This document shows positions 33,504 to 44,343 of a stretch of 64,000 nucleotides of DNA, piece after piece (position 1 is the stretch's first letter; the number at the start of each line of letters is the position of its first letter). The stretch is from an uncultured Draconibacterium sp. (GTDB taxonomy: Bacteria > Bacteroidota > Bacteroidia > Bacteroidales > Prolixibacteraceae). The DNA lies in the NCBI RefSeq assembly GCF_963674925.1, contig NZ_OY771649.1, forward strand, positions 1,612,001-1,676,000. Reading direction: 5' to 3'. Under the pieces are notes generated by a model that was given only the letters and a program-made list of their open reading frames with translations, had not been told where the DNA came from and searched no databases. Both the position numbers and the translations under genes were made by a program.

Positions 33504-34790
33504 ATGAATAGGATGAACATCGTTTGGTTACGAAGAGATTTACGATTGACTGATAATACCGCACTGCAACAAGCCTTAAAAAGTGATAACAAAACAGCAG
33601 TGCTTTTTATATTCGACACCAATATTCTGGACGAACTGGATAAAGATGATGCACGTGTAACTTTTATTCATCAGCAACTTACCAAACTGGATAAAGAACT
33701 GCGTGAAATGAACTCCGGGTTGCTGGTAAAAACCGGCGATCCATTAAAAATCTGGCAAGAATTGATCAACGATTTTGAAATTGGAGAAGTACACTTTAAC
33801 CGCGATTATGAACCTTATGCTACTGATAGAGATGACCAGGTAAAGCAACTTCTAAAGAAAAACAGCATCTCCGTTTTCTCGCACAAAGACCAGGTAATTT
33901 TCGAGCCCCACGAAGTTTTAAAAGCAGACGGAACGCCTTACACGGTTTTTACGCCCTATAAAAACAAATGGCTTGAGCATTTTGATCCGCAACAAATAAA
34001 AGTTGAAGAGCATATTAAAACGAATTCTTTCGCGTCTATTGAATCTTCTCTACCAACATTGGAGGTAATCGGTTTTCAGAGATCGACAATTTCTGTAAAA
34101 GACTACGATTTATCAGTTGTAGAGAATTATAGCAAAACACGAAACTTTCCGGCAATTCACGGAACCAGCCAGCTTAGCGTCCACCTGCGATTCGGAACGG
34201 TAAGTATCCGCCAAATTGTACAGCAGGTGTATAATCAATCGCCCGATTTCCTGAGCGAGCTGGTTTGGCGCGAGTTTTTTATGCAGATACTTTTCCATTT
34301 TCCACGTGTGGTAAACGAGAATTTCAGAACCAAATACAACGGGATAGAGTGGCGCAATAACGAAAAAGAATTCGAGCGCTGGTGCACCGGAGAAACCGGC
34401 TACCCAATTGTAGATGCCGGAATGCGCGAACTTAATCAATCCGGCTATATGCACAACCGTGTACGCATGATAACGGCCAGCTTCTTATGTAAACACCTGC
34501 TTATCGACTGGCGCTGGGGAGAAGCGTATTTTGCCAAAAAACTACTCGATTTTGAGCTTTCATCAAACAATGGCAACTGGCAATGGGCCGCAGGAACCGG
34601 TTGCGATGCAGCGCCATACTTTCGGGTTTTTAATCCTACCGAGCAGGTGAAAAAGTTCGATAAAGAGATGCGTTACATTAAAAAGTGGGTGCCCGAATTT
34701 CAGGAGCTTACCTACCCTGCACCGATTGTCGACCATAAAATGGCCCGCAACCGTGCACTGGAAACCTACAAAAAAGGCATCGCTGAATAA
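33504..34790 (+). CDS. deoxyribodipyrimidine photolyase / cryptochrome
   Basis: The 428-residue protein has the N-terminal antenna-binding domain (IVWLRRDLRLTDNTAL) and the C-terminal FAD-binding domain with LVWREFFMQ, the WCTGETGYPIVDAGMREL segment, and GNWQWAAGTGCDAAPYFRVF, all typical of class I photolyases. It repairs cyclobutane pyrimidine dimers using blue light. Active-site tryptophan and Asn/Met positions in the family region look intact. It is coupled to the SDR-DUF2867 gene. The second Met (residue 4) could also be the start. Confidence 0.92.
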   Translation: MNRMNIVWLRRDLRLTDNTALQQALKSDNKTAVLFIFDTNILDELDKDDARVTFIHQQLTKLDKELREMNSGLLVKTGDPLKIWQELINDFEIGEVHFNRDYEPYATDRDDQVKQLLKKNSISVFSHKDQVIFEPHEVLKADGTPYTVFTPYKNKWLEHFDPQQIKVEEHIKTNSFASIESSLPTLEVIGFQRSTISVKDYDLSVVENYSKTRNFPAIHGTSQLSVHLRFGTVSIRQIVQQVYNQSPDFLSELVWREFFMQILFHFPRVVNENFRTKYNGIEWRNNEKEFERWCTGETGYPIVDAGMRELNQSGYMHNRVRMITASFLCKHLLIDWRWGEAYFAKKLLDFELSSNNGNWQWAAGTGCDAAPYFRVFNPTEQVKKFDKEMRYIKKWVPEFQELTYPAPIVDHKMARNRALETYKKGIAE

Positions 34791-34867
34791 TTCTTCTCAT
34801 TAGTTATAGATAACATAAAAACTTCGCACAAATTATTACCTTTAGCCAACCATCAATAGAACCTGAT

Positions 34868-35797
34868 ATGAACAAAAAAAGCTGTCTGCTCATCATACTT
34901 TTGCTTCCCTTAATAACTTTTGCTCAACTGGAAAATGTACGATCAACACTGGAAATCTACAATATAGATACTGATGAACGAGAGATAGTCCACAGTGAAG
35001 AAGCCCATTTTGAAGCACCAAACTGGAGTCGCGACGGAAGTTTTTTGCTTATCAATCAGGACGGAAAATTGTATAAAGTTGATCTGGAAACGAATACAAA
35101 AACAATGCTAAACACCGACTTTGCCGACCGCTGTAATAACGATCACGGAATCTCATTCGATGGTAAATGGCTGGCAATAAGTCACCAGGCCGAGTCGGAA
35201 CCTGTAAGTGGAGAATCCACAAAAAAAGGATCCCGAATTTATGTTTTACCCATAGAAGGAGGAACACCAAAAGCTGTAACTCCAAACGTTCCATCTTACT
35301 GGCACGGCTGGTCGCCCGATGGTAAACGACTGGCCTATTGTGCCGAGCGCGATGACGAATACGACGTGTACACCATTTCAATTGACGGAGGCGAAGAAAC
35401 CCGTTTAACCACCGAACCCGGATTGGACGACGGCCCGGAATATTCTCCCAACGGGAAAACCATTTATTACAACTCAATGGCTTCCGGAAAAATGGAGATC
35501 TGGCAGATGAATGTTGATGGCTCGAATAAAAAACAGCTGACCAACGATAAATACTCTAACTGGTTTGCACATCCTTCTCCCAATGGAAATTATTTGGTAC
35601 TCATCAGCTATCATGAAGACCAGGGCAGTGCTCATCCTGCCATGAAAGATGTTTCGCTGCGCTTAATGAACCTTGCCGACGGATCGATAAAAACATTGTG
35701 CTCATTCACCGGCGGACAGGGAACCATTAACGTCCCCTCGTGGGCACCCGATGGCAATCATTTTGCTTTTGTTAGCTACGAGTACATCAATAAATAA
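34868..35797 (+). CDS. secreted TolB-like beta-propeller protein
   Basis: 309 residues with a signal peptide (cleavage near TFAQ) and repeated PD40/TolB-type blades, for example APNWSRDGSFL, WHGWSPDGKRLAYC, GPEYSPNGKTIYY and VPSWAPDGNHFAF. There is no catalytic domain, so it is a stand-alone propeller in the periplasm or at the surface, probably a binding module. It is not near tolA/tolQ genes, so a role in the Tol-Pal complex is not implied. Confidence 0.82.
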   Translation: MNKKSCLLIILLLPLITFAQLENVRSTLEIYNIDTDEREIVHSEEAHFEAPNWSRDGSFLLINQDGKLYKVDLETNTKTMLNTDFADRCNNDHGISFDGKWLAISHQAESEPVSGESTKKGSRIYVLPIEGGTPKAVTPNVPSYWHGWSPDGKRLAYCAERDDEYDVYTISIDGGEETRLTTEPGLDDGPEYSPNGKTIYYNSMASGKMEIWQMNVDGSNKKQLTNDKYSNWFAHPSPNGNYLVLISYHEDQGSAHPAMKDVSLRLMNLADGSIKTLCSFTGGQGTINVPSWAPDGNHFAFVSYEYINK

Positions 35798-35915
35798 ATC
35801 AGGCTAATAAATTAAAACTTGAAACACCCATGCTAACAAACTCTAAATCTGTCGTTAGCAAGCTATTATTTATTCCATAATCCTAACGAGAATTAAATTT
35901 TTCAAATTATAAAAA

Positions 35916-36434
35916 ATGAATACCGAAAACACTTTTAACGAAGAAACACTACCTACAGAGAATCAACCGGCAGCAAAACCAGAAACACTGGAACTTACCG
36001 AAGATATTAACCACAACCTGCACAGCGCCGGAAAATGGAGCCAGTTTTTGGCCATACTTGGATTTATAGGAACCGGATTTATGGTATTGGGCGGAATCAG
36101 CGTGAGTCTTATGACAGCATTTATTCCTGCCACAAAACCAAACATATTTCCATTTCCGATGGCTTTATTCGGACTATTATACATCGTTTTTGCCGGTGTC
36201 TATTTCCTGCCCATTTTATATTTGTTTCGTTTTTCAAACAGTATTAAACAAGCAGTAGCTCTAAAAAAGCAGGATCAACTATCCATTGCTTTTAATAATC
36301 TGCGTGCACATTACAAAACCTTTGGCATAATAATGATTGTTATTATGTGTCTTTATCCCATCATGATAATTGGAATGGTTCTGTTTGGATTATTTTCCGG
36401 ATTTGGAGCTATAGGTGAAGGTATTCCGATGTAA
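35916..36434 (+). CDS. DUF5362-like membrane protein
   Basis: 172 residues: a soluble acidic N terminus (about 1-35), then four hydrophobic segments (about 45-70, 83-110, and two at 140-165). The pattern of INHNLHSAGKWSQFLAILGFIG followed by FRFSNSIKQAV matches the DUF5362 family of Bacteroidota inner-membrane proteins. Function unknown. It is a single gene with 157 bp before ettA. Confidence 0.7.
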   Translation: MNTENTFNEETLPTENQPAAKPETLELTEDINHNLHSAGKWSQFLAILGFIGTGFMVLGGISVSLMTAFIPATKPNIFPFPMALFGLLYIVFAGVYFLPILYLFRFSNSIKQAVALKKQDQLSIAFNNLRAHYKTFGIIMIVIMCLYPIMIIGMVLFGLFSGFGAIGEGIPM

Positions 36435-36561
36435 AAAAGATTGAAGGATTGAAGGACTGAAAAAATGGTCACCTGTTATTGATCATTGGTCACTGGTCAC
36501 TGGACATTTGTAGCTTGTAATTTGTAACGCGCAGCTCGTAGCTTCTCTTTAAACAATTTCT

Positions 36562-36569
36562 TACTTTTG
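36562..36569 (+). promoter_or_regulatory. possible -7 element of ettA (TACTTTTG)
   Basis: TACTTTTG fits the TAnnTTTG consensus 30 bp before the ettA ATG and would give a short leader. No good TTG box was found at the usual distance upstream. Confidence 0.45.
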
Positions 36570-36591
36570 CGGCAGAAATAAAACAAACAAA

Positions 36592-38277
<1,686 letters not shown>

Positions 38278-38300
38278 AGAGTCGGAAGCTCAGTGATTCT

Positions 38301-38580
38301 CCATTTTTGTGAGCTTTGCGAAGCGAAAATGGGAAGTATCACTAGTCCCGACCATTGCGTCGGGAACCGAAGTCGGGAGTCCGAAGTTAAGCCCCGTTCT
38401 GTATATTTTGAAACATTACAGAATAAGGCTTTAATTTTGAAGCCGGTCTTGCACCGTCCTTCAGGGCGGTGATTTTAGAGATAATATAAAAGGCTTTAGC
38501 ATTTAATAGATAAAATTAATGGCTAAAGCCTTTTTATCTATTCACATTAGAGTCACCGGGCTAAAGCCACGGTGCAAAAA
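38301..38580. repeat. cluster of REP/BIME-like palindromes between ettA and a GH5 gene
   Basis: The 339-bp gap holds five hairpins. CCATTTTTG pairs with CGAAAATGG (38301-38332). TCCCGAC pairs with GTCGGGA (38346-38365). CACCGTCC pairs with GGGCGGTG (38452-38471). A 13-bp perfect stem, AAAAGGCTTTAGC with GCTAAAGCCTTTT (38488-38534), is followed by T-rich sequence. TTGCACCGT (38449-38457) pairs with ACGGTGCAA (38569-38577) and encloses the last two. The 38488 stem can end ettA transcription. Confidence 0.6.
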
Positions 38581-38616
38581 AGCATAACTGGCAGCTAACA
38601 ATCAGAAGCTTTCCGT

Positions 38617-39753
38617 TTAATACTTCTGCAATAACTCCAACAACTTCCGGTCAAGTTTATGACCATGCCAGTCTTCGTACTCAATGTCTTTTCGCCCCGA
38701 ATCAAGCAATCCAAAATCACCCCTGAAGTTCCAGAGGGCAAATCCTATTTTGTTTTCCGCCAAAACGCTAATCACATCCCCGAACCAACTCAGAAAAACA
38801 TCGTGTGGTGTTTCGCGCCAGCAGCCGCATTCACCACAATGTACACCTACCCCATTTTTTACCGCGTCGATCCACGGTTTATAAAATTCTTTAATGGTTT
38901 CGCGGCTAAAATTCTGCCCGTCTATTTCGCCGGGCCATACGGGAGTTGGTGCATCTTCGGGATTTTCCCACACCCACGGTGCACGGTAATGCGACACATA
39001 ATGCGGATAATATCCCCGGCAACTCTGACCGATTTCCAAATCAAATAGCTCAGGAATTACATCGGCCCCCACATTGTTTCCATCAGCTATCACCAAATGG
39101 GTTGGATTATGGCTACGAATAGTTTCCAAAGCTGTTTTGGCCACTTTGCGGTACAATTCCCCGGGAATCGGCCCACGCTTCGAAAACTGGTCGTTCATAT
39201 CCTCGCGGGTACAAGGTTCGTTCACCAAATCGAAACTGATCTGCTTACTGGAATACGAAGCAAACCGTTTCGCCCACATTCCCCAGTGCGCGTAAAAGGC
39301 TTCCTGCGCCTTTTCGTCCTGCCACAAGTTGTAAGGTTCGTTAAATCCTGCATTCACGCAAAATCCCGGTGCGCGGTGTAGATTCAAACTGACATGCAGT
39401 CCGTGTTTATTAGCTTTATCAACCAGCTTTTGAATGTTGTCTACTTCTTTCTGATCAAAGTTTAAAACATCATCTGGCGTAATATCATTCGATGTGTCGT
39501 ATTTAATGTAGCGCGGATAGGCCATCGGGATACGGACAAAGTTAAATCCCCAGTCGGACATCCACTTAAAATCCTCTTCGGTTGAGCCGTTGGAGTTACT
39601 GCCCCTAGAGGGCGAAAAATAATCCAGCAGGTTAAATCCTCGCCAATGTGGTAAAGCATTTGTAATTTGTTGTTGGCAAGCTGACAAAGTGCCCGCCATA
39701 CTAACTCCCGCAGTTACCAACCCGGTAGTTTTTATAAAATTTCGTCGTTGCAT
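38617..39753 (-). CDS. GH5-family glycoside hydrolase lipoprotein
   Basis: 378 residues. The N terminus RRNFIKTTGLVTAGVSMAG is twin-arginine-like and ends in a lipobox LSAC, suggesting Tat export and lipid anchoring. The TIM-barrel has the GH5 acid/base Glu in FDLVNEP and the nucleophile Glu in VHCGECGCW, with RIPMAYPRY near the start. Expected substrates are beta-1,4-glucans or mannans, but the GH5 subfamily cannot be told. It is divergent from the GH140-like gene across a 344-bp gap. Confidence 0.88.
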   Translation of the reverse strand: MQRRNFIKTTGLVTAGVSMAGTLSACQQQITNALPHWRGFNLLDYFSPSRGSNSNGSTEEDFKWMSDWGFNFVRIPMAYPRYIKYDTSNDITPDDVLNFDQKEVDNIQKLVDKANKHGLHVSLNLHRAPGFCVNAGFNEPYNLWQDEKAQEAFYAHWGMWAKRFASYSSKQISFDLVNEPCTREDMNDQFSKRGPIPGELYRKVAKTALETIRSHNPTHLVIADGNNVGADVIPELFDLEIGQSCRGYYPHYVSHYRAPWVWENPEDAPTPVWPGEIDGQNFSRETIKEFYKPWIDAVKNGVGVHCGECGCWRETPHDVFLSWFGDVISVLAENKIGFALWNFRGDFGLLDSGRKDIEYEDWHGHKLDRKLLELLQKY

Positions 39754-40097
39754 AGTTGGTTTAAATTGGTTCTAATTTCAAAGATATCAGATTTTGTTAA
39801 ATTCACTGATGTTCAGTATTGTTAAATGCGTTCATCACCTCACCACTATAAGCGCGGTTCCCTTACCGATGAAGGGTCGGGACAGGCTCTCCTGGCAGGA
39901 GGAGAACATTCGTACTGAAAACCAGGTATTTGATACAATTCAATTTTATTATTTTTAAAGAACTAAAATTTGCTAAATTGGTATAAAAAATTTCTGATTT
40001 GGTTATTGAGGTACTACAGTTCTCTTATCTAATCCGTTTTGTTATCGATTAACCGATGTGGACAATTATTTCGAATAAAAATATCATCTTGAAAATC
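39754..40097. other. 344-bp intergenic region between divergent glycosidase genes
   Basis: It must hold promoters for both genes. I see short hairpins CCCTT/AAGGG (39860-39876) and TCCT/AGGA (39890-39900) in a GC-rich patch, probably part of a dispersed repeat. No clear TAnnTTTG element at correct spacing was found and no small gene is supported. Confidence 0.4.
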
Positions 40098-41501
40098 ATG
40101 GTAAAGACTATCATCATTATCGCCTTTTCGTTTTTTACAGTTGTTTCTAATTTAAATGCCCAGCGATTAATGGTTAGCCAAAATGGTCGTTATTTGGTAA
40201 CCGAAAAAGGAGATCCTTTCTTTTGGTTAGGTGACACTGCATGGGAGTTATTGCACAGATGCGACCGCGAGGAGATAAATATGTATTTGGAAAAAAGAGC
40301 ATCTCAGGGATTTAATGTTGTGCAAACAGTTGTTCTCGCTGAGTTGGATGGACTCAACACCCCAAACCCCTATGGAAACACTCCTCTAAAAGACAACGAC
40401 CCCCGTACTCCAAATGATCTCTATTTTGAACATGTTGACTATGCCATCGAAAAAGCTTCTGAACTGAATATGTATATTGCATTACTACCAACCTGGGGTG
40501 ATAAAATCAATACAAACAGCTGGGGAGTAGGGCCAGAGGTGTTTAATGCAGATAATGCCAGATCGTATGGTGAATATCTTGGGGCCCGATATGCGGATTG
40601 CGACAATGTAATTTGGATTATTGGTGGGGACCGAAATCCCCGTAAAAATTCACAGGATGTAAAAATATGGAATGCGATGGCTGAAGGAATTTCCACTGCG
40701 GCAGGCGGATACGAAAATACCTTGATGAGCTATCATCCGCAGCCAAAAGAAGGCGGGGGTTCTTCTACCTGGTTTCATAATGAGAAATGGCTCGACTTTA
40801 ACATGCATCAAACAGGACATTGCGCCAATCAGGGGACATACAATCACATTACACACGACTACAATCTACGGCCTATAAAACCGGTATTAGATGGTGAACC
40901 GCTTTACGAAGATCATCCCAATTGTTTTAATGCAAAAGAATTAGGCTACAGTATACCTGAAGACATCAGGCGAATAATGTATTGGAATGTATTTGCAGGT
41001 GCGTTTGGTCAAACATACGGATGTCATGATGTCTGGCAAATGTATAAATTGGATAAAACTCCGGTAAACCACCCCTTGCGGCCCTGGCCCGAAGCGCTTG
41101 ATTTACCAATGGCCAACCAAATGAAACATTTAAAAAATTTAATGCTTTCCCGGCCTGTCTTAACCCGGATACCTGATCAATCTATGGTTATAGATTCACA
41201 GCCTGAGGATAACAATTATGTTATTGCCACGCGAGATAACAATGGTACATATGCAATGATTTATTTTCCAACCGGAAAAACAACAATTCTCGATTTCTCA
41301 GCGCTAAAAGGGACAACTTTTACCACTTGGTGGTTCGATCCCCGCACGGGAAATGCTTTCAATGGACCATCATTGAATAAATCAGTTAAAACCAAAATAG
41401 AACCACCAACCTTCGGTAAAGGGCAGGATTGGGTGTTGGTTGTGGATAATTCACAAGAGAATTATGAACCCCCCGGGAAAACGGGTTATAACAAAAAATG
41501 A
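40098..41501 (+). CDS. GH140-like (DUF4038) glycoside hydrolase
   Basis: About 467 residues from the ATG at 40098, with a signal peptide (MVKTIIIIAFSFFTVVSNLNAQ). An ATG at 40056 would add 14 residues before the signal. The DUF4038 TIM-barrel begins with RYLVTEKGDPFFWLGDTAWEL and contains NVIWIIGGDRNPRKN and the GEPLYED segment with the likely catalytic acids. The C-terminal beta domain includes FTTWWFDPRTG. GH140 members remove apiose in rhamnogalacturonan II, but similar proteins have other targets, so specificity is inferred. Confidence 0.85.
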   Translation: MVKTIIIIAFSFFTVVSNLNAQRLMVSQNGRYLVTEKGDPFFWLGDTAWELLHRCDREEINMYLEKRASQGFNVVQTVVLAELDGLNTPNPYGNTPLKDNDPRTPNDLYFEHVDYAIEKASELNMYIALLPTWGDKINTNSWGVGPEVFNADNARSYGEYLGARYADCDNVIWIIGGDRNPRKNSQDVKIWNAMAEGISTAAGGYENTLMSYHPQPKEGGGSSTWFHNEKWLDFNMHQTGHCANQGTYNHITHDYNLRPIKPVLDGEPLYEDHPNCFNAKELGYSIPEDIRRIMYWNVFAGAFGQTYGCHDVWQMYKLDKTPVNHPLRPWPEALDLPMANQMKHLKNLMLSRPVLTRIPDQSMVIDSQPEDNNYVIATRDNNGTYAMIYFPTGKTTILDFSALKGTTFTTWWFDPRTGNAFNGPSLNKSVKTKIEPPTFGKGQDWVLVVDNSQENYEPPGKTGYNKK

Positions 41502-41596
41502 TCACCCTGTACACGAGTACATCGTGTAATTTATTGCCTTTAGAATAACCAAAAAAACCTAACTTAGAAAACTAAACAGAACTAAACTACCTGATT

Positions 41597-42469
41597 ATGA
41601 AAATTGCAATTATCTTCATTTTAAGCTTCTTTTTTGCTTTTACCACCCAGGCTCAGCATTCAAAAGTTAATGTAGTAGTAATTGGCGCCCACCCCGACGA
41701 TGCTGACGTGGATGTTGGAGGCACAGCTTATCAGTTTGCACAAATGGGGCACAATGTATTGTTTGTTTCGCTAACGAATGGCGATGCCGGACATTTTAGT
41801 AAAGGCGGCGGTGCATTAGCTAAAATACGGATGAAAGAAGCCGAAGAAGCCGGGAAACGAATTGGCGTAACATACAAGGTACTCGATAACCACGACGCCG
41901 AGTTGATGCCAACACTTAAATTGAGGCACGATATTATCCGGATCATCCGAAACTGGAATGCCGATGTGGTAATTACACACCGACCGTATGATTACCATCC
42001 CGACCACAGAAATACGGCCATTGCCGTTCAGGATGCGGCCTTTCTGGTAACCGTACCCAATGTGGCTCCCGACGTTCCGGCACTAAAAGTAAACCCGGTA
42101 TTTTTGTATTCCCACGATAATTTCAAAAAGCCCAATCCTTTTCAACCCGATATTGCCGTAGATATTTCGGGCGTATACGATAAAAAGGTTTATGGAATGG
42201 CAGCACACGAGTCGCAATTTTTCGAGTGGCTTCCGTGGCTAAACGGACAACTTAAAGATGTTCCTGATAACGTGCAGGACCGCCTGGAATGGCTGGGAAA
42301 AATGCGTTTAAATACGCCCTCTCCTGCCATGCGTAAATCGCTGGAAAAATGGTACAATAGCGAAACGGCTGAAAAAGCATCGGCAGTGGAAGCCTTTGAA
42401 ATCTGTGAATTCGGCCGGCATCCTTCTGATGACGACATACGAATGTTATTTCCGATGCTCGGGAAATGA
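41597..42469 (+). CDS. secreted PIG-L/LmbE-family deacetylase
   Basis: 290 residues with a signal peptide (MKIAIIFILSFFFAFTTQAQ). The metal-binding motif GAHPDDAD and the second motif HRPYDYHPDHRNT (HPDH) identify the PIG-L zinc-dependent N-deacetylase family. It lies in a cluster of carbohydrate-active genes, 95 bp after the GH140-like gene, so it may remove acetyl groups from an amino sugar or a related substituent in the periplasm. The substrate is unknown. Confidence 0.88.
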   Translation: MKIAIIFILSFFFAFTTQAQHSKVNVVVIGAHPDDADVDVGGTAYQFAQMGHNVLFVSLTNGDAGHFSKGGGALAKIRMKEAEEAGKRIGVTYKVLDNHDAELMPTLKLRHDIIRIIRNWNADVVITHRPYDYHPDHRNTAIAVQDAAFLVTVPNVAPDVPALKVNPVFLYSHDNFKKPNPFQPDIAVDISGVYDKKVYGMAAHESQFFEWLPWLNGQLKDVPDNVQDRLEWLGKMRLNTPSPAMRKSLEKWYNSETAEKASAVEAFEICEFGRHPSDDDIRMLFPMLGK

Positions 42470-42648
42470 TCCCGAAAAGAAAAAAGACTTAGAAACAGCT
42501 CAACCGTTCTGTTCCATTCTAATTTTGCATTTACCCGATTAAACGATTTCCAGGCAGGCAAGTCTAAACCCGATAAAACGACTTAGTGCAAAACTGAGAA
42601 GTATTAGATTTTATTCTTAATGACTATTCAACTTAAAAATATTCACTT

Positions 42649-44202
42649 ATGAAAATGATCTCAACGTTTGTAATTGCTTTACTCTTTTCTTTAGGTCTAA
42701 AAGCACAGGAAACGAAAATTGATAAAAGTAAATATCCACCACTTGTAACATTCACGGCAGAGCAGGATCATGCCAACATGATGGAACAATTGGGAATAAA
42801 AGCTTTGCGCCCGGGTCCGAGCGGCAACGAATCGGCACCCAACCATGCCAATTATGATGAATCGATAGCCAATCCCTGCCCTGAATTACCTGACGTTCTG
42901 ACAACAAACGACGGGGAAAAAGTAACTACACCTGAAATGTGGTGGGATAAGCGCCGACCTGAAATAGTAGAAGGTTTCGAGAAGGAAGTTTATGGCCGCC
43001 TGCCGCAAGATATTCCGGATGTAAAATGGGAGGTGGAAATTACCGATTACGAACGAATCGGATTCACACCTGTTGTAGCCAAGAAAATTGTCGGGCATGT
43101 CGACAACAGTGCATATCCACTGATTAATGTCGACATCAATATGGTTCTTGTGGTGCCACAAAATGTAAAAGGTCCTGTGCCCGTTTTAATGATGTTCGGG
43201 CGTCCTTCATTACCCGCACCTGCCCAGCCTTCTGCTGAAGATATGGTAAAAATCAACAAAACATTTAAAGAAGTACTTATAAAAGATAATCCTGAATTGG
43301 AAGACGTTTTTAAACGTTACCCGGCATATGAGCCAATAGAACGCGAAGATCCGTTTGCTGCTTTTATGCAGCGCCGTAACCAGGAACCCTCTCCTACCGA
43401 ACGATTAATTGCCGCAGGCTGGGGATATTTGACCATTGATCCATCGAGCATTCAGGCCGATAACGGAGCAGGACTTACAAGGGGAATAATCGGATTGGTA
43501 AATAAGGGACAGCCTCGCAAACCGGAAGATTGGGGATCGCTTCGGGCATGGGCATGGGGTGCCGCCCGGGCCTTGGACTATCTTGAAACAGAACCACTTG
43601 TAGATGCAAAAAAAGTAGGAATAGAAGGTGTATCGCGGTATGGAAAAGCGGCTTTGGTAACGCTTGCTTTCGAGCCGCGTTTTGCTGTAGGTTTGATTGG
43701 CTCTTCTGGTAAAGGAGGTGCCGCTCTTCATCGGAGAGTTTTTGGTGAAGCAGTGGAAAGCCTTACCGGAACAGGAGAATATCACTGGATGGCCGGTAAT
43801 TATTTAAAGTATGGTGCTGAAGAAGCAACTTTTGGCCGCAAAACGGGCTGCGACCTAAAAGTAGATTCACATGAATTAATTGCTCTGTGCGCTCCCCGAC
43901 TGACCTTTATTAGCTATGGAATTCCGGAGCAGGGCGATGCAAAATGGCTCGATCAAAAGGGAAGTTACATGGCAACCATTGCGGCAGGTAGTGTATTTAA
44001 ATTATTGGGCGCAAAAGATCTGGGCGTTTCAAACGACTATATGAAAGAGGAAATGCCTCCCGTATTAAAAGGATTACTTGACGGAGAACTCGCGTGGCGT
44101 CAACATGCAGGCGGCCATACCGATGCTCCAAACTTCGAAACTTTTATTCCCTGGGCCAGTAAGTTCCTCGGCTATGAAAAAGTTTCTGCAATGAGAAGAT
44201 AA
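42649..44202 (+). CDS. CE15-like glucuronoyl esterase
   Basis: 517 residues with a signal peptide (cleavage near LKAQ). The alpha/beta-hydrolase has the nucleophile motif GVSRYGKAALV, matching the CE15 GxSRxGK pattern with Val where Cys is common, and a late GGHTDAPNFETF segment with the likely catalytic His. The WWDKRRPEIVEGFEKEVYGR segment is typical of bacterial CE15 proteins. These enzymes cut ester bonds between glucuronic acid in xylan and lignin alcohols. It completes the plant-polysaccharide cluster. Confidence 0.85.
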   Translation: MKMISTFVIALLFSLGLKAQETKIDKSKYPPLVTFTAEQDHANMMEQLGIKALRPGPSGNESAPNHANYDESIANPCPELPDVLTTNDGEKVTTPEMWWDKRRPEIVEGFEKEVYGRLPQDIPDVKWEVEITDYERIGFTPVVAKKIVGHVDNSAYPLINVDINMVLVVPQNVKGPVPVLMMFGRPSLPAPAQPSAEDMVKINKTFKEVLIKDNPELEDVFKRYPAYEPIEREDPFAAFMQRRNQEPSPTERLIAAGWGYLTIDPSSIQADNGAGLTRGIIGLVNKGQPRKPEDWGSLRAWAWGAARALDYLETEPLVDAKKVGIEGVSRYGKAALVTLAFEPRFAVGLIGSSGKGGAALHRRVFGEAVESLTGTGEYHWMAGNYLKYGAEEATFGRKTGCDLKVDSHELIALCAPRLTFISYGIPEQGDAKWLDQKGSYMATIAAGSVFKLLGAKDLGVSNDYMKEEMPPVLKGLLDGELAWRQHAGGHTDAPNFETFIPWASKFLGYEKVSAMRR

Positions 44203-44257
44203 AGTACCGCCGAAACAGCTGAAATAAAATTCGCAGTTGAAGCCTATTAAATGTGTG

Positions 44258-44303
44258 AATCCGTATCTCTGCATTATTCCGATGCAGAGATACGGATTTT
44301 TAT
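44258..44303. terminator. strong terminator between CE15-like and NTF2-like genes
   Basis: A 16-bp perfect stem, AATCCGTATCTCTGCA at 44258-44273 with 44283-44298, is followed by TTTTAT on the plus strand. It ends the CE15 transcript and may also serve the converging gene. Confidence 0.85.
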
Positions 44304-44343
44304 CATTGATGCAGGGGAAGTAATACTATATAAATTCTCTTTG

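Noticed and set aside
35052..35477. Antisense 141-codon frame within the TolB-like gene
   Set aside because: It is an Arg/Leu-rich shadow of the coding strand with no domain.
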